Below, piece after piece: positions 51,587 to 59,881 of a DNA stretch of 64,000 bases. The notes below the pieces were generated by a model that saw nothing but the letters and a program-made list of their open reading frames with translations, was not told the origin of the DNA and made no database searches. This DNA comes from Microbacteriaceae bacterium PS02068 (GTDB lineage Bacteria; Actinomycetota; Actinomycetes; Actinomycetales; Microbacteriaceae). The DNA is taken from positions 43,674 through 107,673 of the forward strand of contig JASCPF010000003.1 of NCBI GenBank assembly GCA_029959325.1. Direction: 5' to 3'. The first letter of the stretch is position 1. Every line of letters starts with the position of its first letter. The translations under genes and the position numbers were made by a program.

Positions 51587-52663
51587 ATGCCTGTTCTCGA
51601 CCTCACCGCCGGTTCCGTCGATCTGACGCGGGCAATCTGCGACATCCCGAGCGAGTCGGGCGATGAGACGGTGCTCGCCGACGCGATCTTCGCCGCGATC
51701 GAGCCGCTCGCGCATCTCGACGTGTACCGCGCCGGCAACACGATCGTCGCGCGCACGCACCTGGGTCGGGCGCAGCGCGTCGTGATCGCGGGGCACATCG
51801 ACACCGTGCCGATCAACGCGAACGTTCCGACGCGTGACATCGTGCAGGACGGCGAGCCCTACCTCTGGGGGCGCGGCACGGTGGACATGAAGGGCGGGAC
51901 GGCCGTGCAGCTGAAGCTCGCCGCCGAGCTGACCGAGCCCCGCGTCGACATCACCTGGATGTGGTACGACAACGAAGAGGTCGATTCGGATCTCAACGGC
52001 CTGACGCCGCTCGCGCGCACCCGGCCCGACCTCTTCCAGGGTGACTTCGCGATCCTCGGCGAGCCGTCGAACGGTCAGGTCGAGGGCGGGTGCAACGGCA
52101 CCCTGCGCGCGATCGTGCGCACCCACGGCGTGCGTGCGCACAGCGCGCGCGCATGGATGGGTGAGAACGCCATCCACGGTGCGGCGCCGATCCTCGCGCG
52201 CCTCGCGGAGTACCGCCCCCATGAGATCGACGTCGACGGCCTGGTGTACCGCGAGGGTCTCAACGCCGTGCGCATCTCGGGCGGCGTCGCCGGCAATGTG
52301 ATCCCCGACCTGTGCGAGGTCGAGGTCAACTTCCGCTTCGCGCCGAGCCGCAGTGTGGATGCCGCGGAAGCGCATGTGCGCGCCGTGCTCGAGGGCTTCG
52401 AGGTCGAGATCGTCGACCGCGCCGCGGGCGCGCGGCCGGGCCTCGACGCGCCCCTCGCGCAGGAGTTCCTCGCGGCGGTCGGCGCCGAGCCCCGCCCCAA
52501 GTACGGCTGGACCGACGTCGCGCGGTTCTCGGCCATGGGTGTCCCCGCGGTGAACTATGGTCCCGGCGACCCGAGCCTCGCCCATCACGACGAGGAGCGC
52601 GTGTCGTTCGCGCAGATCGAGGACGTCGAGCGGGGTCTCAGGGCGTGGCTGACGGCGCTGTGA
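51587..52663 (+). CDS. dapE: Succinyl-diaminopimelate desuccinylase
   Basis: The 358-aa M20-family zinc hydrolase removes succinate to give LL-diaminopimelate. Metal and catalytic motifs are [34 protein letters not shown] (general-base Glu) and [17 protein letters not shown] dimerisation segment follows ([17 protein letters not shown]). It pairs with divergent dapD and with dapC at 45269 to cover three steps of the pathway. The stop overlaps the next gene by four bases (GTGA). Confidence 0.95.
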   Translation: MPVLDLTAGSVDLTRAICDIPSESGDETVLADAIFAAIEPLAHLDVYRAGNTIVARTHLGRAQRVVIAGHIDTVPINANVPTRDIVQDGEPYLWGRGTVDMKGGTAVQLKLAAELTEPRVDITWMWYDNEEVDSDLNGLTPLARTRPDLFQGDFAILGEPSNGQVEGGCNGTLRAIVRTHGVRAHSARAWMGENAIHGAAPILARLAEYRPHEIDVDGLVYREGLNAVRISGGVAGNVIPDLCEVEVNFRFAPSRSVDAAEAHVRAVLEGFEVEIVDRAAGARPGLDAPLAQEFLAAVGAEPRPKYGWTDVARFSAMGVPAVNYGPGDPSLAHHDEERVSFAQIEDVERGLRAWLTAL

Positions 52664-53889
52664 CGGCCGAGGGCACCGCTCCGCTCGGTGCCGCGCACAG
52701 GGCGGCGGCATACCTCGCCGCCCGTCCGGCGCTCGCGGTCGCCGCGATCTACCTCGCGGCGCGCATCGTCACGACGATCTTCCTCGTGATCGGGGCCGAG
52801 ATCGCGAGCCGCCACACGGGCGGCGACGTGACGATCGGCACGCTGTCGATGCGCTGGGACGGTCAGTGGTACTGGCTCGTCGGGGTGCAGGGGTATCCGA
52901 CCGAGCTGCCGCTCGACGGTTCCGGAAACGTGACGCAGAACGCGTGGGCGTTCATGCCGCTGTATCCCTTCGTGTCGCGGCTGCTCTCGTTCGTGTTCGC
53001 CGGGCAGTATCCGCTCGCCGCTGTGGCCGTCGCGATCGTGGCCGGATACCTCGCGTCGCTCGCGCTGTTCCACCTGCTGCGGGCCCATATCGACGCGCCT
53101 GCATCGCTGTGGGCTGTGGCGCTGTTCGCGGCAGGTCCGCTGGCGGCCCTCTTCCAGATGGGCTACGCCGAGAGTCTCTTCCTGCTGTGGCTCTTCCTCG
53201 CGCTGCTCATGCTGCAGCGCCGTCGCTTCGGCTGGCTGTACCTGCTGCTGCCGCTGATGGCGTTCACGCGCCCCGGCATCCTCGCCTTCGCGCTGCTGCT
53301 GGGGCTGTACGGCATCGTGCGCTGGGTACGGCGGCGAGCCGACCCCCTGCCGCCGGTGCAGATCGTGCACTTCGTCAGCCTCGGCCTGCTGTCGGCGCTG
53401 CTCGGCTTCGCCTGGCAGGTCATCGCGAGCCTCGTGACGGGCGATCCGCAGGCCTACCTCGAGACCGAGCTGTCGTGGCGCCGCGGCTGGACGAACGATG
53501 ACGGCGGGTTCATGCCGTTCTCGGGCTTCGTGCAGGCATCCGGCATCTGGTTCCGTGTGTGGGGATTGCCCGAGGCATGGGGGCCGGTCGCGCTGCTCGT
53601 GGTCGTCGCCGCGGTCGCGGCGCTGCTGCTGTTCGAACGGCACGTGCGCGCCCTGGGAGTCGAGCTGCGGCTGTGGTCGGCGAGCTACCTCGTGTACCTG
53701 CTGCTGGTGTTCTTCCCGCAGTCGAGCATCTTCCGCCTGCTGCTGCCGCTCGCGCCCCTGTCCGGAGCGCTCGCGCTGCCGAAGAGCACCGCGTGGCGCG
53801 TCTCGATGCTGGCGCTGGGACTGCTTGGTCAGTGGTGGTGGATCGATCAGATGCTGATACAGGGCACCACGTTCTCCCAGATTCCGTGA
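52660..53889 (+). CDS. GT-C family mannosyltransferase-like membrane protein (PIG-V type)
   Basis: The 409-aa product has about ten membrane helices. The first extracytoplasmic loop has the GT-C Asp motif LSMRWDGQWYWLVGVQGYP, and the next region NAWAFMPLYPFVSR matches PIG-V/GPI-mannosyltransferase-2-like bacterial proteins. Such enzymes use a polyprenyl-phosphate sugar to glycosylate an acceptor outside the membrane. GTG 52660 is chosen because it overlaps the dapE stop (GTGA); GTG 52645 would add five residues. The acceptor is unknown. Confidence 0.8.
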   Translation: MTAEGTAPLGAAHRAAAYLAARPALAVAAIYLAARIVTTIFLVIGAEIASRHTGGDVTIGTLSMRWDGQWYWLVGVQGYPTELPLDGSGNVTQNAWAFMPLYPFVSRLLSFVFAGQYPLAAVAVAIVAGYLASLALFHLLRAHIDAPASLWAVALFAAGPLAALFQMGYAESLFLLWLFLALLMLQRRRFGWLYLLLPLMAFTRPGILAFALLLGLYGIVRWVRRRADPLPPVQIVHFVSLGLLSALLGFAWQVIASLVTGDPQAYLETELSWRRGWTNDDGGFMPFSGFVQASGIWFRVWGLPEAWGPVALLVVVAAVAALLLFERHVRALGVELRLWSASYLVYLLLVFFPQSSIFRLLLPLAPLSGALALPKSTAWRVSMLALGLLGQWWWIDQMLIQGTTFSQIP

Positions 53890-53941
53890 CACCGTGCGGA
53901 GCCCCGTGCGGGCCGTGGACGTCGGTGCCCTGCGGTAAAGG

Positions 53942-53947
53942 TAAACT
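53942..53947 (+). promoter_or_regulatory. -10 box TAAACT upstream of the DUF3117 gene
   Basis: TAAACT gives a start near 53954 and a ~28-base leader with AGGAAAGGA before ATG 53983. Confidence 0.45.
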
Positions 53948-53982
53948 TGGTGTGTTGTCCGAAAGAGGAAAGGAAGCCTGCC

Positions 53983-54156
53983 ATGGCAGCCATGAAGCCG
54001 CGTACCGGAGACGGACCTATGGAGGCCGTTAAGGAGGGGCGCCTGATCATCGTGCGTGTTCCCCTCGAGGGCGGCGGCCGTCTGGTCGTCTCCGTCAATG
54101 ACGACGAAGCCAAAGAGCTCCACGGCGTGCTCGGCGGGGTCGTCGGCGCCGCCTGA
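53983..54156 (+). CDS. DUF3117 small protein
   Basis: The 57-aa product begins MAAMKPRTGDGPMEAVKEGR and continues IIVRVPLEGGGRLVVSVND, the actinobacteria-specific DUF3117 family, whose function is unknown. A ribosome site (AGGAAAGGA) lies upstream, and a strong terminator follows 18 bases after the stop. It seems to be a well-expressed single-gene unit. Confidence 0.92.
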   Translation: MAAMKPRTGDGPMEAVKEGRLIIVRVPLEGGGRLVVSVNDDEAKELHGVLGGVVGAA

Positions 54157-54173
54157 CACACCTCGATTCGCGC

Positions 54174-54212
54174 GAACGGCCGGTCACCCCACGTGGGGGC
54201 GACCGGCCGTTC
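54174..54212 (+). terminator. Terminator between the DUF3117 and O-methyltransferase genes
   Basis: Perfect 12-base stem GAACGGCCGGTC (54174-54185) with 54201-54212. The loop is itself self-complementary (CCCACGTGGG). It probably serves both convergent genes. Confidence 0.8.
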
Positions 54213-54250
54213 GGTGTTGGTGCGCTGGTGCGCTTGGTGCGCGCTGATCG

Positions 54251-54886
54251 CTAGTCAGCGGGGACGGTCGTCAGCTGCAGCAGGCCCTCGCCGACGATCG
54301 ACAGCGCGCCGAGGACGGCGGGCGAGGTCTGCGTCTCCTGAATGAGCGAGCGGTACGCGCTCGTGCGGGCATCGCGTCGCACGGGGTCGGCGACGGCGCC
54401 GCCGGCCAGCACCCGCGGGACGAGCACCGTGCCGCCCGCGCGGACGAGCCGCAGGCCGTGCTCGACGTACTCGATCACGCCGTCGGCATCGGCGTCGACG
54501 AGCACGATGTCATAGGATGCCTCGTTCATGCGGGGCAGCACGTCGGTGGCCCGACCGGTGATGAACCGGGCGCGCGCGGCCGGAACCTTCGCCTCGGCGA
54601 AGGCGGTGCGCGCCGCGGCGAGGTGCTCGGGCTCATTGTCGATCGTCGTCAGCGTGGCGCGGGGCGATCCGCGCAGCAGCCAGAGGCCCGAGACGCCCGC
54701 GCCCGTACCGATCTCGACGATGTTCAGGGCGGCGGTCGCCGCCGTCACGAGGGCGATCTGCGCGCCGACGGCGGGGCTGATCGGGTCGGCGCCGAGCTCG
54801 ACGGCGCGCGCGCGAGCGCGTTCGATCGTCTCGGGTTCGACGGTGGATTCGTCGACGTAGCGGCGGATCGCATCTGATTCGGCCAT
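54251..54886 (-). CDS. Class I SAM-dependent O-methyltransferase
   Basis: The 211-aa protein belongs to the cation-dependent O-methyltransferase family (COG4122, like mycobacterial Rv1220c). SAM-binding motifs are IVEIGTGAGVSGLWLLRG and LTTIDNEPEHLAAARTAFAE; the metal-site region is YDIVLVDADADGVIEYVEHG. The substrate is unknown. Its position beside tatB and close to mrp parallels the Rv1220c neighbourhood. ATG 54886 has GGAGG upstream. Confidence 0.9.
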   Translation of the reverse strand: MAESDAIRRYVDESTVEPETIERARARAVELGADPISPAVGAQIALVTAATAALNIVEIGTGAGVSGLWLLRGSPRATLTTIDNEPEHLAAARTAFAEAKVPAARARFITGRATDVLPRMNEASYDIVLVDADADGVIEYVEHGLRLVRAGGTVLVPRVLAGGAVADPVRRDARTSAYRSLIQETQTSPAVLGALSIVGEGLLQLTTVPAD

Positions 54887-54946
54887 GAGCCCTCCTTCCC
54901 TGTCAGCGTACGGTGCGCGCTGGCGCCGGGCCGTGAGGCGCACGGG

Positions 54947-54952
54947 TAACCT
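54947..54952 (+). promoter_or_regulatory. -10 box TAACCT, leaderless promoter of tatB
   Basis: TAACCT, GGAGCC, then ATG 54959. Confidence 0.5.
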
Positions 54953-54958
54953 GGAGCC

Positions 54959-55345
54959 ATGTTCTTCGGCTACGACATGGAGAAGCTCCTCCTGCTCCTC
55001 GTCGTCGCCGCGCTGCTGATCGGCCCCGAGCGGCTGCCGCGGTACGCCGCCGGCCTCGCCAAGCTGACGCAGCAGGCCCGGGGCTGGCTCGCCGGGGCGC
55101 GCACGCGCGTGAAAGAAGAGATGGGCGACGACTTCGACGAGGTCGAATGGCGCAAGCTCGACCCGCGCCAGTACGACCCGCGCCGGATCATCCGCGACGC
55201 GCTGCTCGATGACACGCCGGTGGCGACGGTGCAGGCAGCCGCGGCCGGTGCGGCCGTGACGGCGGCGGCGACCTCGTCGGCCACGACCGGCTCGCGCACG
55301 TTCGACCCGGATGCCCCGGTGCCGTTCGACTCCGAAGCGACCTGA
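54959..55345 (+). CDS. tatB: Twin-arginine translocase subunit TatB
   Basis: The 128-aa product has one N-terminal membrane helix (EKLLLLLVVAALLIGPERLP) with the Tat hinge GPERLP, then an amphipathic helix (AGLAKLTQQARGWLAGARTR) and a charged, Ala-rich C-terminus. The length and the Glu at the start of the helix fit TatB rather than TatA. TatB receives folded twin-arginine precursors in the membrane. tatA and tatC are not in the window. It faces the convergent mrp gene. Confidence 0.9.
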   Translation: MFFGYDMEKLLLLLVVAALLIGPERLPRYAAGLAKLTQQARGWLAGARTRVKEEMGDDFDEVEWRKLDPRQYDPRRIIRDALLDDTPVATVQAAAAGAAVTAAATSSATTGSRTFDPDAPVPFDSEAT

Positions 55346-55376
55346 GCTCTCGCGCGGCCCGGGCTCTCCCGCGGAC

Positions 55377-56534
55377 TCAGCGCGGCGTGAACGGCAGCGT
55401 GCGACCCGCGAGGCCCCGGGGTGCGCGGGCGAGGAGGTCGGCGACGTTCGAGATCGCCTGTGCGGCGGCATCCGTCGCGTCTCCGATGACGACGGGAACG
55501 CCCTCGTCACCGCCACGGCGCAGCGCGATGCTGAGCGGCACCGACCCGAGCAGGGGCACGGGCGGGGCGTCGGGACGCTCGGCAGACAGCGCCGCGGCCA
55601 CCGCGGCGCCGCCGCCCGTTCCGAAGACGTCGAGCGTAGTGCCGTCGGGGAGGATCATCGCGGCCATGTTCTCGACCACGCCGATCACCCGCTGACCGGT
55701 CTGCCCCGCGACGAGTCCGCTGCGGACGGCGACGTCGGACGCCGCGGACTGCGGTGTCGTGACGACGAGCACGTCGGCGTGCGGGAGCAGCTGGCCGACC
55801 GAGATCGCGACGTCGCCTGTCCCGGGCGGCATGTCGAGCAGCAGGATGTCGAGGTCGCCGAAGAACACATCGGTGAGGAACTGCTGCACGGTGCGGTGCA
55901 GCATCGGCCCCCGCCACGCGACGGCGGCGGTGGGCTGATCGCGGGGCAGGAACATGCCGATCGAGATCGTCTTCACGTCGTACGCGACCGGCGGCAGCAT
56001 AAGGTCGTCGATGCGGGTCGGCTGCGGCGGAAGCCCGTCGTCCTCGACGAGACCGAGCAAGGCGGGGATCGAGAATCCGTGCACGTCGGCGTCGATGAGC
56101 CCCACCGACAGGCCGCGACCGGCCAGCGCGACGGCCAGGTTTGCGGTCAGTGTCGATTTGCCGACGCCGCCTTTGCCGCTCGTGACGGCGATGACGCGGG
56201 TGAGCGAGTCGGGGCCGAACGGCATGGCGCGCGTGCGGCCGCCGCGCAGACGCTCGGTCAGGGCGGCGCGCTCGGCGGGCGTCATCACGCCGACGACGAC
56301 CTCGACCGCGTCGATGCCCACGACGGACGCCGCGGCCTGCCGCACCTCGCGCTCGATGCGGTCGGCGGCGGGGCATCCGACGATCGTCAGCGCGATCTCG
56401 ACCGACGCCGTGACGACGCCGCCGTCGACCTCGACCTCGACATCTCGCACCATGTCGAGCTCGGCGATCGGCCGGCGCAGCTCGGGGTCGATCACCGCCC
56501 CGACCGCGTCACGCACGGCATCGGCGCTTGTCAT
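55377..56534 (-). CDS. Mrp/ApbC-type iron-sulfur cluster carrier ATPase
   Basis: The 385-aa protein has an N-terminal DUF59/MIP18 domain (about 1-90) and a P-loop ATPase domain with the deviant Walker A AVTSGKGGVGKSTLTANLAV, switch LIDADVHGFSIP and DMPPGTGDVAISVGQLLP. Mrp proteins bind and pass on Fe-S clusters. The CxxC of many members is replaced by ENMAAMILPDGTTLDVFG, as in other actinobacterial forms, so the cluster ligands differ. It follows the DUF1003 gene by seven bases. Confidence 0.9.
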   Translation of the reverse strand: MTSADAVRDAVGAVIDPELRRPIAELDMVRDVEVEVDGGVVTASVEIALTIVGCPAADRIEREVRQAAASVVGIDAVEVVVGVMTPAERAALTERLRGGRTRAMPFGPDSLTRVIAVTSGKGGVGKSTLTANLAVALAGRGLSVGLIDADVHGFSIPALLGLVEDDGLPPQPTRIDDLMLPPVAYDVKTISIGMFLPRDQPTAAVAWRGPMLHRTVQQFLTDVFFGDLDILLLDMPPGTGDVAISVGQLLPHADVLVVTTPQSAASDVAVRSGLVAGQTGQRVIGVVENMAAMILPDGTTLDVFGTGGGAAVAAALSAERPDAPPVPLLGSVPLSIALRRGGDEGVPVVIGDATDAAAQAISNVADLLARAPRGLAGRTLPFTPR

Positions 56535-56541
56535 CGTGTGG

Positions 56542-57063
56542 TCACGATCGGTCGGGCGTCGGGGCGGCGGCACGCGTCTCGAGCTGCTCGAGCATCGCCT
56601 TGAGCTCTTGGCGCAGCACGTCGCGCGTGACGAGCTGGTCGGTGTTCTCGTTCACCGCCATGCGCAGGGCGACGACCTCGCGCGCAAGGTACTCGGTGTC
56701 GGCGAGGTTGCGCTCGGCGCGCTGGCGGTCCTGTTCGATCTGTACGCGGTCGCGGTCATCCTGCCGGTTCTGCGCGAGCAGGATCAGGGGAGCCGCGTAC
56801 GACGCCTGCAGCGAGAGGATCAGCGTCAGCAGCGTGAAGTTGTTCTCGGCGGCGTCGAACTGCAGGACGCGAGGTGCCGCGGTGTTCCAGACGAGCCAGA
56901 CCGTGACGAACACCGTCATGCCGATGAGGAACCCCGAGGTTCCCATCCCGCGGGCGAACGCCTCTGAGAAGCGACCGAACCGGTCGCGCGAGGGCTGCGG
57001 CGCGCGCCGCGTCGTGCGCCCGAGCGGCGCGTCGAGCGTCGGCTGGCGAGAGGCGCGTGCCAT
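56542..57063 (-). CDS. DUF1003 membrane protein
   Basis: The 173-aa product has two membrane helices (about 42-62 and 78-96) and a C-terminal coiled coil (QNRQDDRDRVQIEQDRQRAE and onward). This is the DUF1003 arrangement, with TLILSLQASYAAPLILLAQN as the signature. Function is unknown. Its ATG overlaps the stop of the MgtE-N/CBS gene (ATGA). Adjacency of DUF1003 and MgtE-like genes is common in actinobacteria and suggests a link to divalent cations. Confidence 0.88.
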   Translation of the reverse strand: MARASRQPTLDAPLGRTTRRAPQPSRDRFGRFSEAFARGMGTSGFLIGMTVFVTVWLVWNTAAPRVLQFDAAENNFTLLTLILSLQASYAAPLILLAQNRQDDRDRVQIEQDRQRAERNLADTEYLAREVVALRMAVNENTDQLVTRDVLRQELKAMLEQLETRAAAPTPDRS

Positions 57064-58340
57064 CAGCGCACTCCCGTCGTCGGTGCGGCGGCCCCGGCGG
57101 GGTCGGGTTCGTCGTGCGAGCGCCAGTCTTCGGGCAGCAGGTAGTCGAGCACGTCGTCGATGCTGACCGCGCCGACGAGGCGATGGGCCTGGTCGACGAC
57201 CGGAAGCGAGACGAGGTTGTAGCTCGCGAGCATGCGCGCCACTTCGGCGGCCGAGGCGGTCGCCGTGACGGCGTCGACGGTTTCGTCGATGATCGCGCCG
57301 AGGCGCTCGTGCGGCGGGTAGCGCAGCATCCGCTGGAAGTGCACGGTGCCGAGCAGTCGCCCGGTCGGCGTCTCGTAGGGCGGCAGGGTCACGAAGACCG
57401 CGGCGGCAAGCGCGGGGTGCAGTTCGTGGCGGCGGATGAGGGCGAGGGCTTCGGCGACCGTGGCATCCGCCGACAACACGATCGGCTCGCTCGTCATCAG
57501 CCCACCGGCGGTGTCGGGCCCGTACTTCAGCAGGGCGCGGACGTCCTCGGCCTCTTCGGGCTCCATGAGTTCGAGCAGCTCTTCGCGCTGGTCCTCGGGC
57601 AGCTGGGCCAGGACGTCGGCGGCGTCGTCGGGCTCCATCTGGTCGAGGATGTCGGCGGCGCGCTCGTCGCCGAGAGCTTCCAGGATGTGCACCTGGTCGT
57701 CTTCCGGCATCTCTTCCAGCGCGTCGGCGAGGCGATCGTCACTGAGCTCTTCGGCGACTTCGAGCAGACGCTCGTCGGGCAGATCGAGCAGGGTGTTGGC
57801 GAGGTCGGCGGGCTTGAGCTCGGAATAGGTGGCGACCAGTTGCTCGGCCGACTGCGCTTCACCGGTCGAGAGCTGCTCGCGCACGTTCTGCCAGTCGGCG
57901 AACGTGGTCGGTCCCTTGCCGAACGGCGAGGCCGTCGTCTTGGGCTTGCGCAGGAACAGCTGCCCGATGTCCCATTCGCCGAGCCGGTTGCGCTCGATCG
58001 CGACATCCTCGATCACTGCCTGCCCCGACCCGTCGGTGAAGAACACCTTGCGGCCGAGCATCTCGGTCATCACGCGCACCTCGCCGCCGCGCGGCTGGAA
58101 GCGCCGCACGTTGATGAGCCCGGTGGTGATCACCTGACCGGTGACGATTGAGGTCACGCGCCCGATCGAGAGGAACACGTGACGGCGGCCGGGAATCTCG
58201 ACCACCAGACCGACCACGCGGGGCGGGTCGCTTTTTCGGTAGATGACGACGACGTCACGGACTTTGCCGAGCCGGTCGCCCGCGGGGTCGAAAACGGTGC
58301 AGCCCACCAGGCGTGCCACGAAAACCCTCTGCGTACTCAC
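57063..58340 (-). CDS. PRC-barrel, MgtE N-terminal and CBS domain protein (no channel domain)
   Basis: The 425-aa soluble protein has a PRC-barrel-like start (VARLVGCTVFDPAGDRLGKV), an MgtE-type helical Mg2+-sensing domain (about 150-255, LANTLLDLPDERLLEVAEEL and MEPDDAADVLAQLPEDQREE), the MgtE connector GPDTAGGLMTSEPIVL and two CBS motifs (about 275-410). The MgtE membrane domain is absent, so it is not itself a channel. It may sense Mg2+ or nucleotides and act on a partner, perhaps DUF1003. The GTG start is set by a TACGCT box and six-base spacer. Confidence 0.9.
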   Translation of the reverse strand: MSTQRVFVARLVGCTVFDPAGDRLGKVRDVVVIYRKSDPPRVVGLVVEIPGRRHVFLSIGRVTSIVTGQVITTGLINVRRFQPRGGEVRVMTEMLGRKVFFTDGSGQAVIEDVAIERNRLGEWDIGQLFLRKPKTTASPFGKGPTTFADWQNVREQLSTGEAQSAEQLVATYSELKPADLANTLLDLPDERLLEVAEELSDDRLADALEEMPEDDQVHILEALGDERAADILDQMEPDDAADVLAQLPEDQREELLELMEPEEAEDVRALLKYGPDTAGGLMTSEPIVLSADATVAEALALIRRHELHPALAAAVFVTLPPYETPTGRLLGTVHFQRMLRYPPHERLGAIIDETVDAVTATASAAEVARMLASYNLVSLPVVDQAHRLVGAVSIDDVLDYLLPEDWRSHDEPDPAGAAAPTTGVR

Positions 58341-58346
58341 CTGACC

Positions 58347-58352
58347 AGCGTA
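58347..58352 (-). promoter_or_regulatory. -10 box TACGCT, leaderless promoter of the MgtE/CBS-DUF1003-mrp operon
   Basis: On the minus strand TACGCT, GGTCAG, then GTG at 58340. Confidence 0.55.
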
Positions 58353-58420
58353 GTCCGCCGGTGCCCGCGCGCCGGGACCTCGGGAGGAGTTCGGGGGAGC
58401 TCCGGCAGCGGTGCCCGTGA

Positions 58421-58426
58421 CAAGAT
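58421..58426 (+). promoter_or_regulatory. -10-like box CAAGAT upstream of 58433
   Basis: CAAGAT, then GGAGGA (also a ribosome-site match), then GTG 58433. Confidence 0.4.
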
Positions 58427-58432
58427 GGAGGA

Positions 58433-59080
58433 GTGAGCATGATGGGCGGCACCCCGCAGGAGCACGGCGAGAAGATCGCCGACTTCGCGACGTATCAGGG
58501 CGCCCAGCAGGCCGTGTCGCAGCTGATCGCGGCTGATGTGCCCGCACGCGACATCGCGATCGTCGGCCACGGTCTGCGCTCGGTCGAGACGGTGACGGGC
58601 AAGCTGGGGTACGCCGCCGCGGCGCGCTCGGGAGCGATCAACGGCATCCTGCTCGGTCTGCTCTTCTCGGCGATCTTCGTGCTCGGCACTCCCAACGCCG
58701 CGATCCAGCTTTTCGTCGGCGTGATGTTCGTCGGCATCGCGATCGGCATGCTGCTCAGCATCGTGTCGTATGCCCTGCTGCGCCGCCGCCGCGATTTCAC
58801 GTCGGTGACGCAGGTGCTCGCCGACCGATACGAAGTGACCGTGCTGCCCAACAGCCTGCACCGCGCGCGCGAGATCGTGGGCCGCGCCGTCGCGCCCACG
58901 GCGCCTGTCGCCCCGGCTGTGGATCTGTCCTCGCCGCCGCAGTACGGCGAGCGGATCGACCCCGGCGCGCGCCCGGCGCCCGGCCCCGATGCCCCGCCTT
59001 CCCCGCCTTCCCCCGAGCAGGCTCCCGGCGAGGGCGATTCCGCTCCGGAACAGCCCGCCCCCGGCCCCGCCCTTCCGTGA
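58433..59080 (+). CDS. General stress protein (GSP17M-like) with two membrane helices
   Basis: The 215-aa product has an N-terminal GSP17M-type domain (IADFATYQGAQQAVSQLIAA, then DIAIVGHGLRSVE) followed by two membrane helices (about 68-90 and 95-118) and a Pro-rich disordered tail (about 150-215). It is a common actinobacterial general stress protein of unknown mechanism. It overlaps the next gene by four bases and is divergent from the MgtE/CBS operon. Confidence 0.8.
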   Translation: MSMMGGTPQEHGEKIADFATYQGAQQAVSQLIAADVPARDIAIVGHGLRSVETVTGKLGYAAAARSGAINGILLGLLFSAIFVLGTPNAAIQLFVGVMFVGIAIGMLLSIVSYALLRRRRDFTSVTQVLADRYEVTVLPNSLHRAREIVGRAVAPTAPVAPAVDLSSPPQYGERIDPGARPAPGPDAPPSPPSPEQAPGEGDSAPEQPAPGPALP

Positions 59081-59832
59081 TGCGCATCGCGGTGCCGCTC
59101 CCCGCGGGGGAGGTCACCGTATCGGCGCAGCTCGAGATGCCGGCCGGCGCGCCCTGGGCGGCTCTTGCGCTCGCGCACGGTGCGGGAGCGGGCATGGACC
59201 ACCCGTTCCTGGTCGGCTTCGCCGCCGCCCTGCGGGCCGAGGGCATCGCGACGATGCGTTTCGTGTTCCCGTACCTCGAGGCAGGCAGACGGATGCCCGG
59301 GCCGCCGGCCCACGCGCTGGCGACGTGGACCGCCGTGATGCACGAACTCGAAGCGGCAGTCCCCGGCATCCCACAGATCGCCGCGGGCAAGTCCTACGGC
59401 GGACGCATGGCTTCGATGGCAGCGGCCGAAGGTCTGATCGCGCCCGCCGCGCTGGTGTATCTCGGCTACCCGTTCCACCCGCCCGGCAAGCCCGAATCCC
59501 CGCGGGGTGAGCACTTGGCGCGCGTCAGCGCCCCGCAGCTGTTCGTCGAGGGCGACATCGACCCGTTCATCCAGCCGCTCGACCAGTTCGAGGCTGCAGT
59601 GGCGACCAGCCCCGACGCCGAGATCCTGTGGATGCCCGGTGGCGGACATTCCTTCGAGGTGAAGGGGCGGCGTCGGCCCGCCGACGCGATCGGGGCCGAG
59701 CTCGGGGCATCCGTCGTCCCGTGGCTGCGCGCGCCTGTAGCGCGGCGGTCTTGCGCTTCGTCGGAGATCCGCGCTTCGTCGGAGATCGGCCGCCAGGACC
59801 CTCCGACGTTAGGCGAATCTCCGACGAAGTGA
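59077..59832 (+). CDS. Alpha/beta hydrolase (dienelactone hydrolase/KANL3-Tex30-like)
   Basis: The 251-aa alpha/beta hydrolase has oxyanion-side GAGAGMDHPF, the nucleophile elbow AGKSYGGRMASM (Ser of GKSYGG), the acid strand LFVEGDIDPF and the catalytic His in MPGGGHSFEVKGRR. Its substrate is unknown. GTG 59077 overlaps the previous stop (GTGA); ATG 59080 is the next codon. The last ~25 residues (ASSEIRASSEIGRQDPPTLG and onward) are encoded by the inverted repeat at 59756-59829. Confidence 0.82.
   Translation: MMRIAVPLPAGEVTVSAQLEMPAGAPWAALALAHGAGAGMDHPFLVGFAAALRAEGIATMRFVFPYLEAGRRMPGPPAHALATWTAVMHELEAAVPGIPQIAAGKSYGGRMASMAAAEGLIAPAALVYLGYPFHPPGKPESPRGEHLARVSAPQLFVEGDIDPFIQPLDQFEAAVATSPDAEILWMPGGGHSFEVKGRRRPADAIGAELGASVVPWLRAPVARRSCASSEIRASSEIGRQDPPTLGESPTK
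59756..59829. repeat. Inverted/direct repeat at the 3' end of the hydrolase gene
   Basis: CTTCGTCGGAGAT occurs twice in direct orientation (59756-59768 and 59774-59786) and once inverted (59817-59829), the last reaching the stop codon. It can form a 13-base stem and supplies the repeated ASSEIRASSEI residues. Confidence 0.75.
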
Positions 59833-59881
59833 CGCGCGCCGGGCGGCGCCGGGCGCCGCGCGTCGGGCGCGCCGCGCGAGA

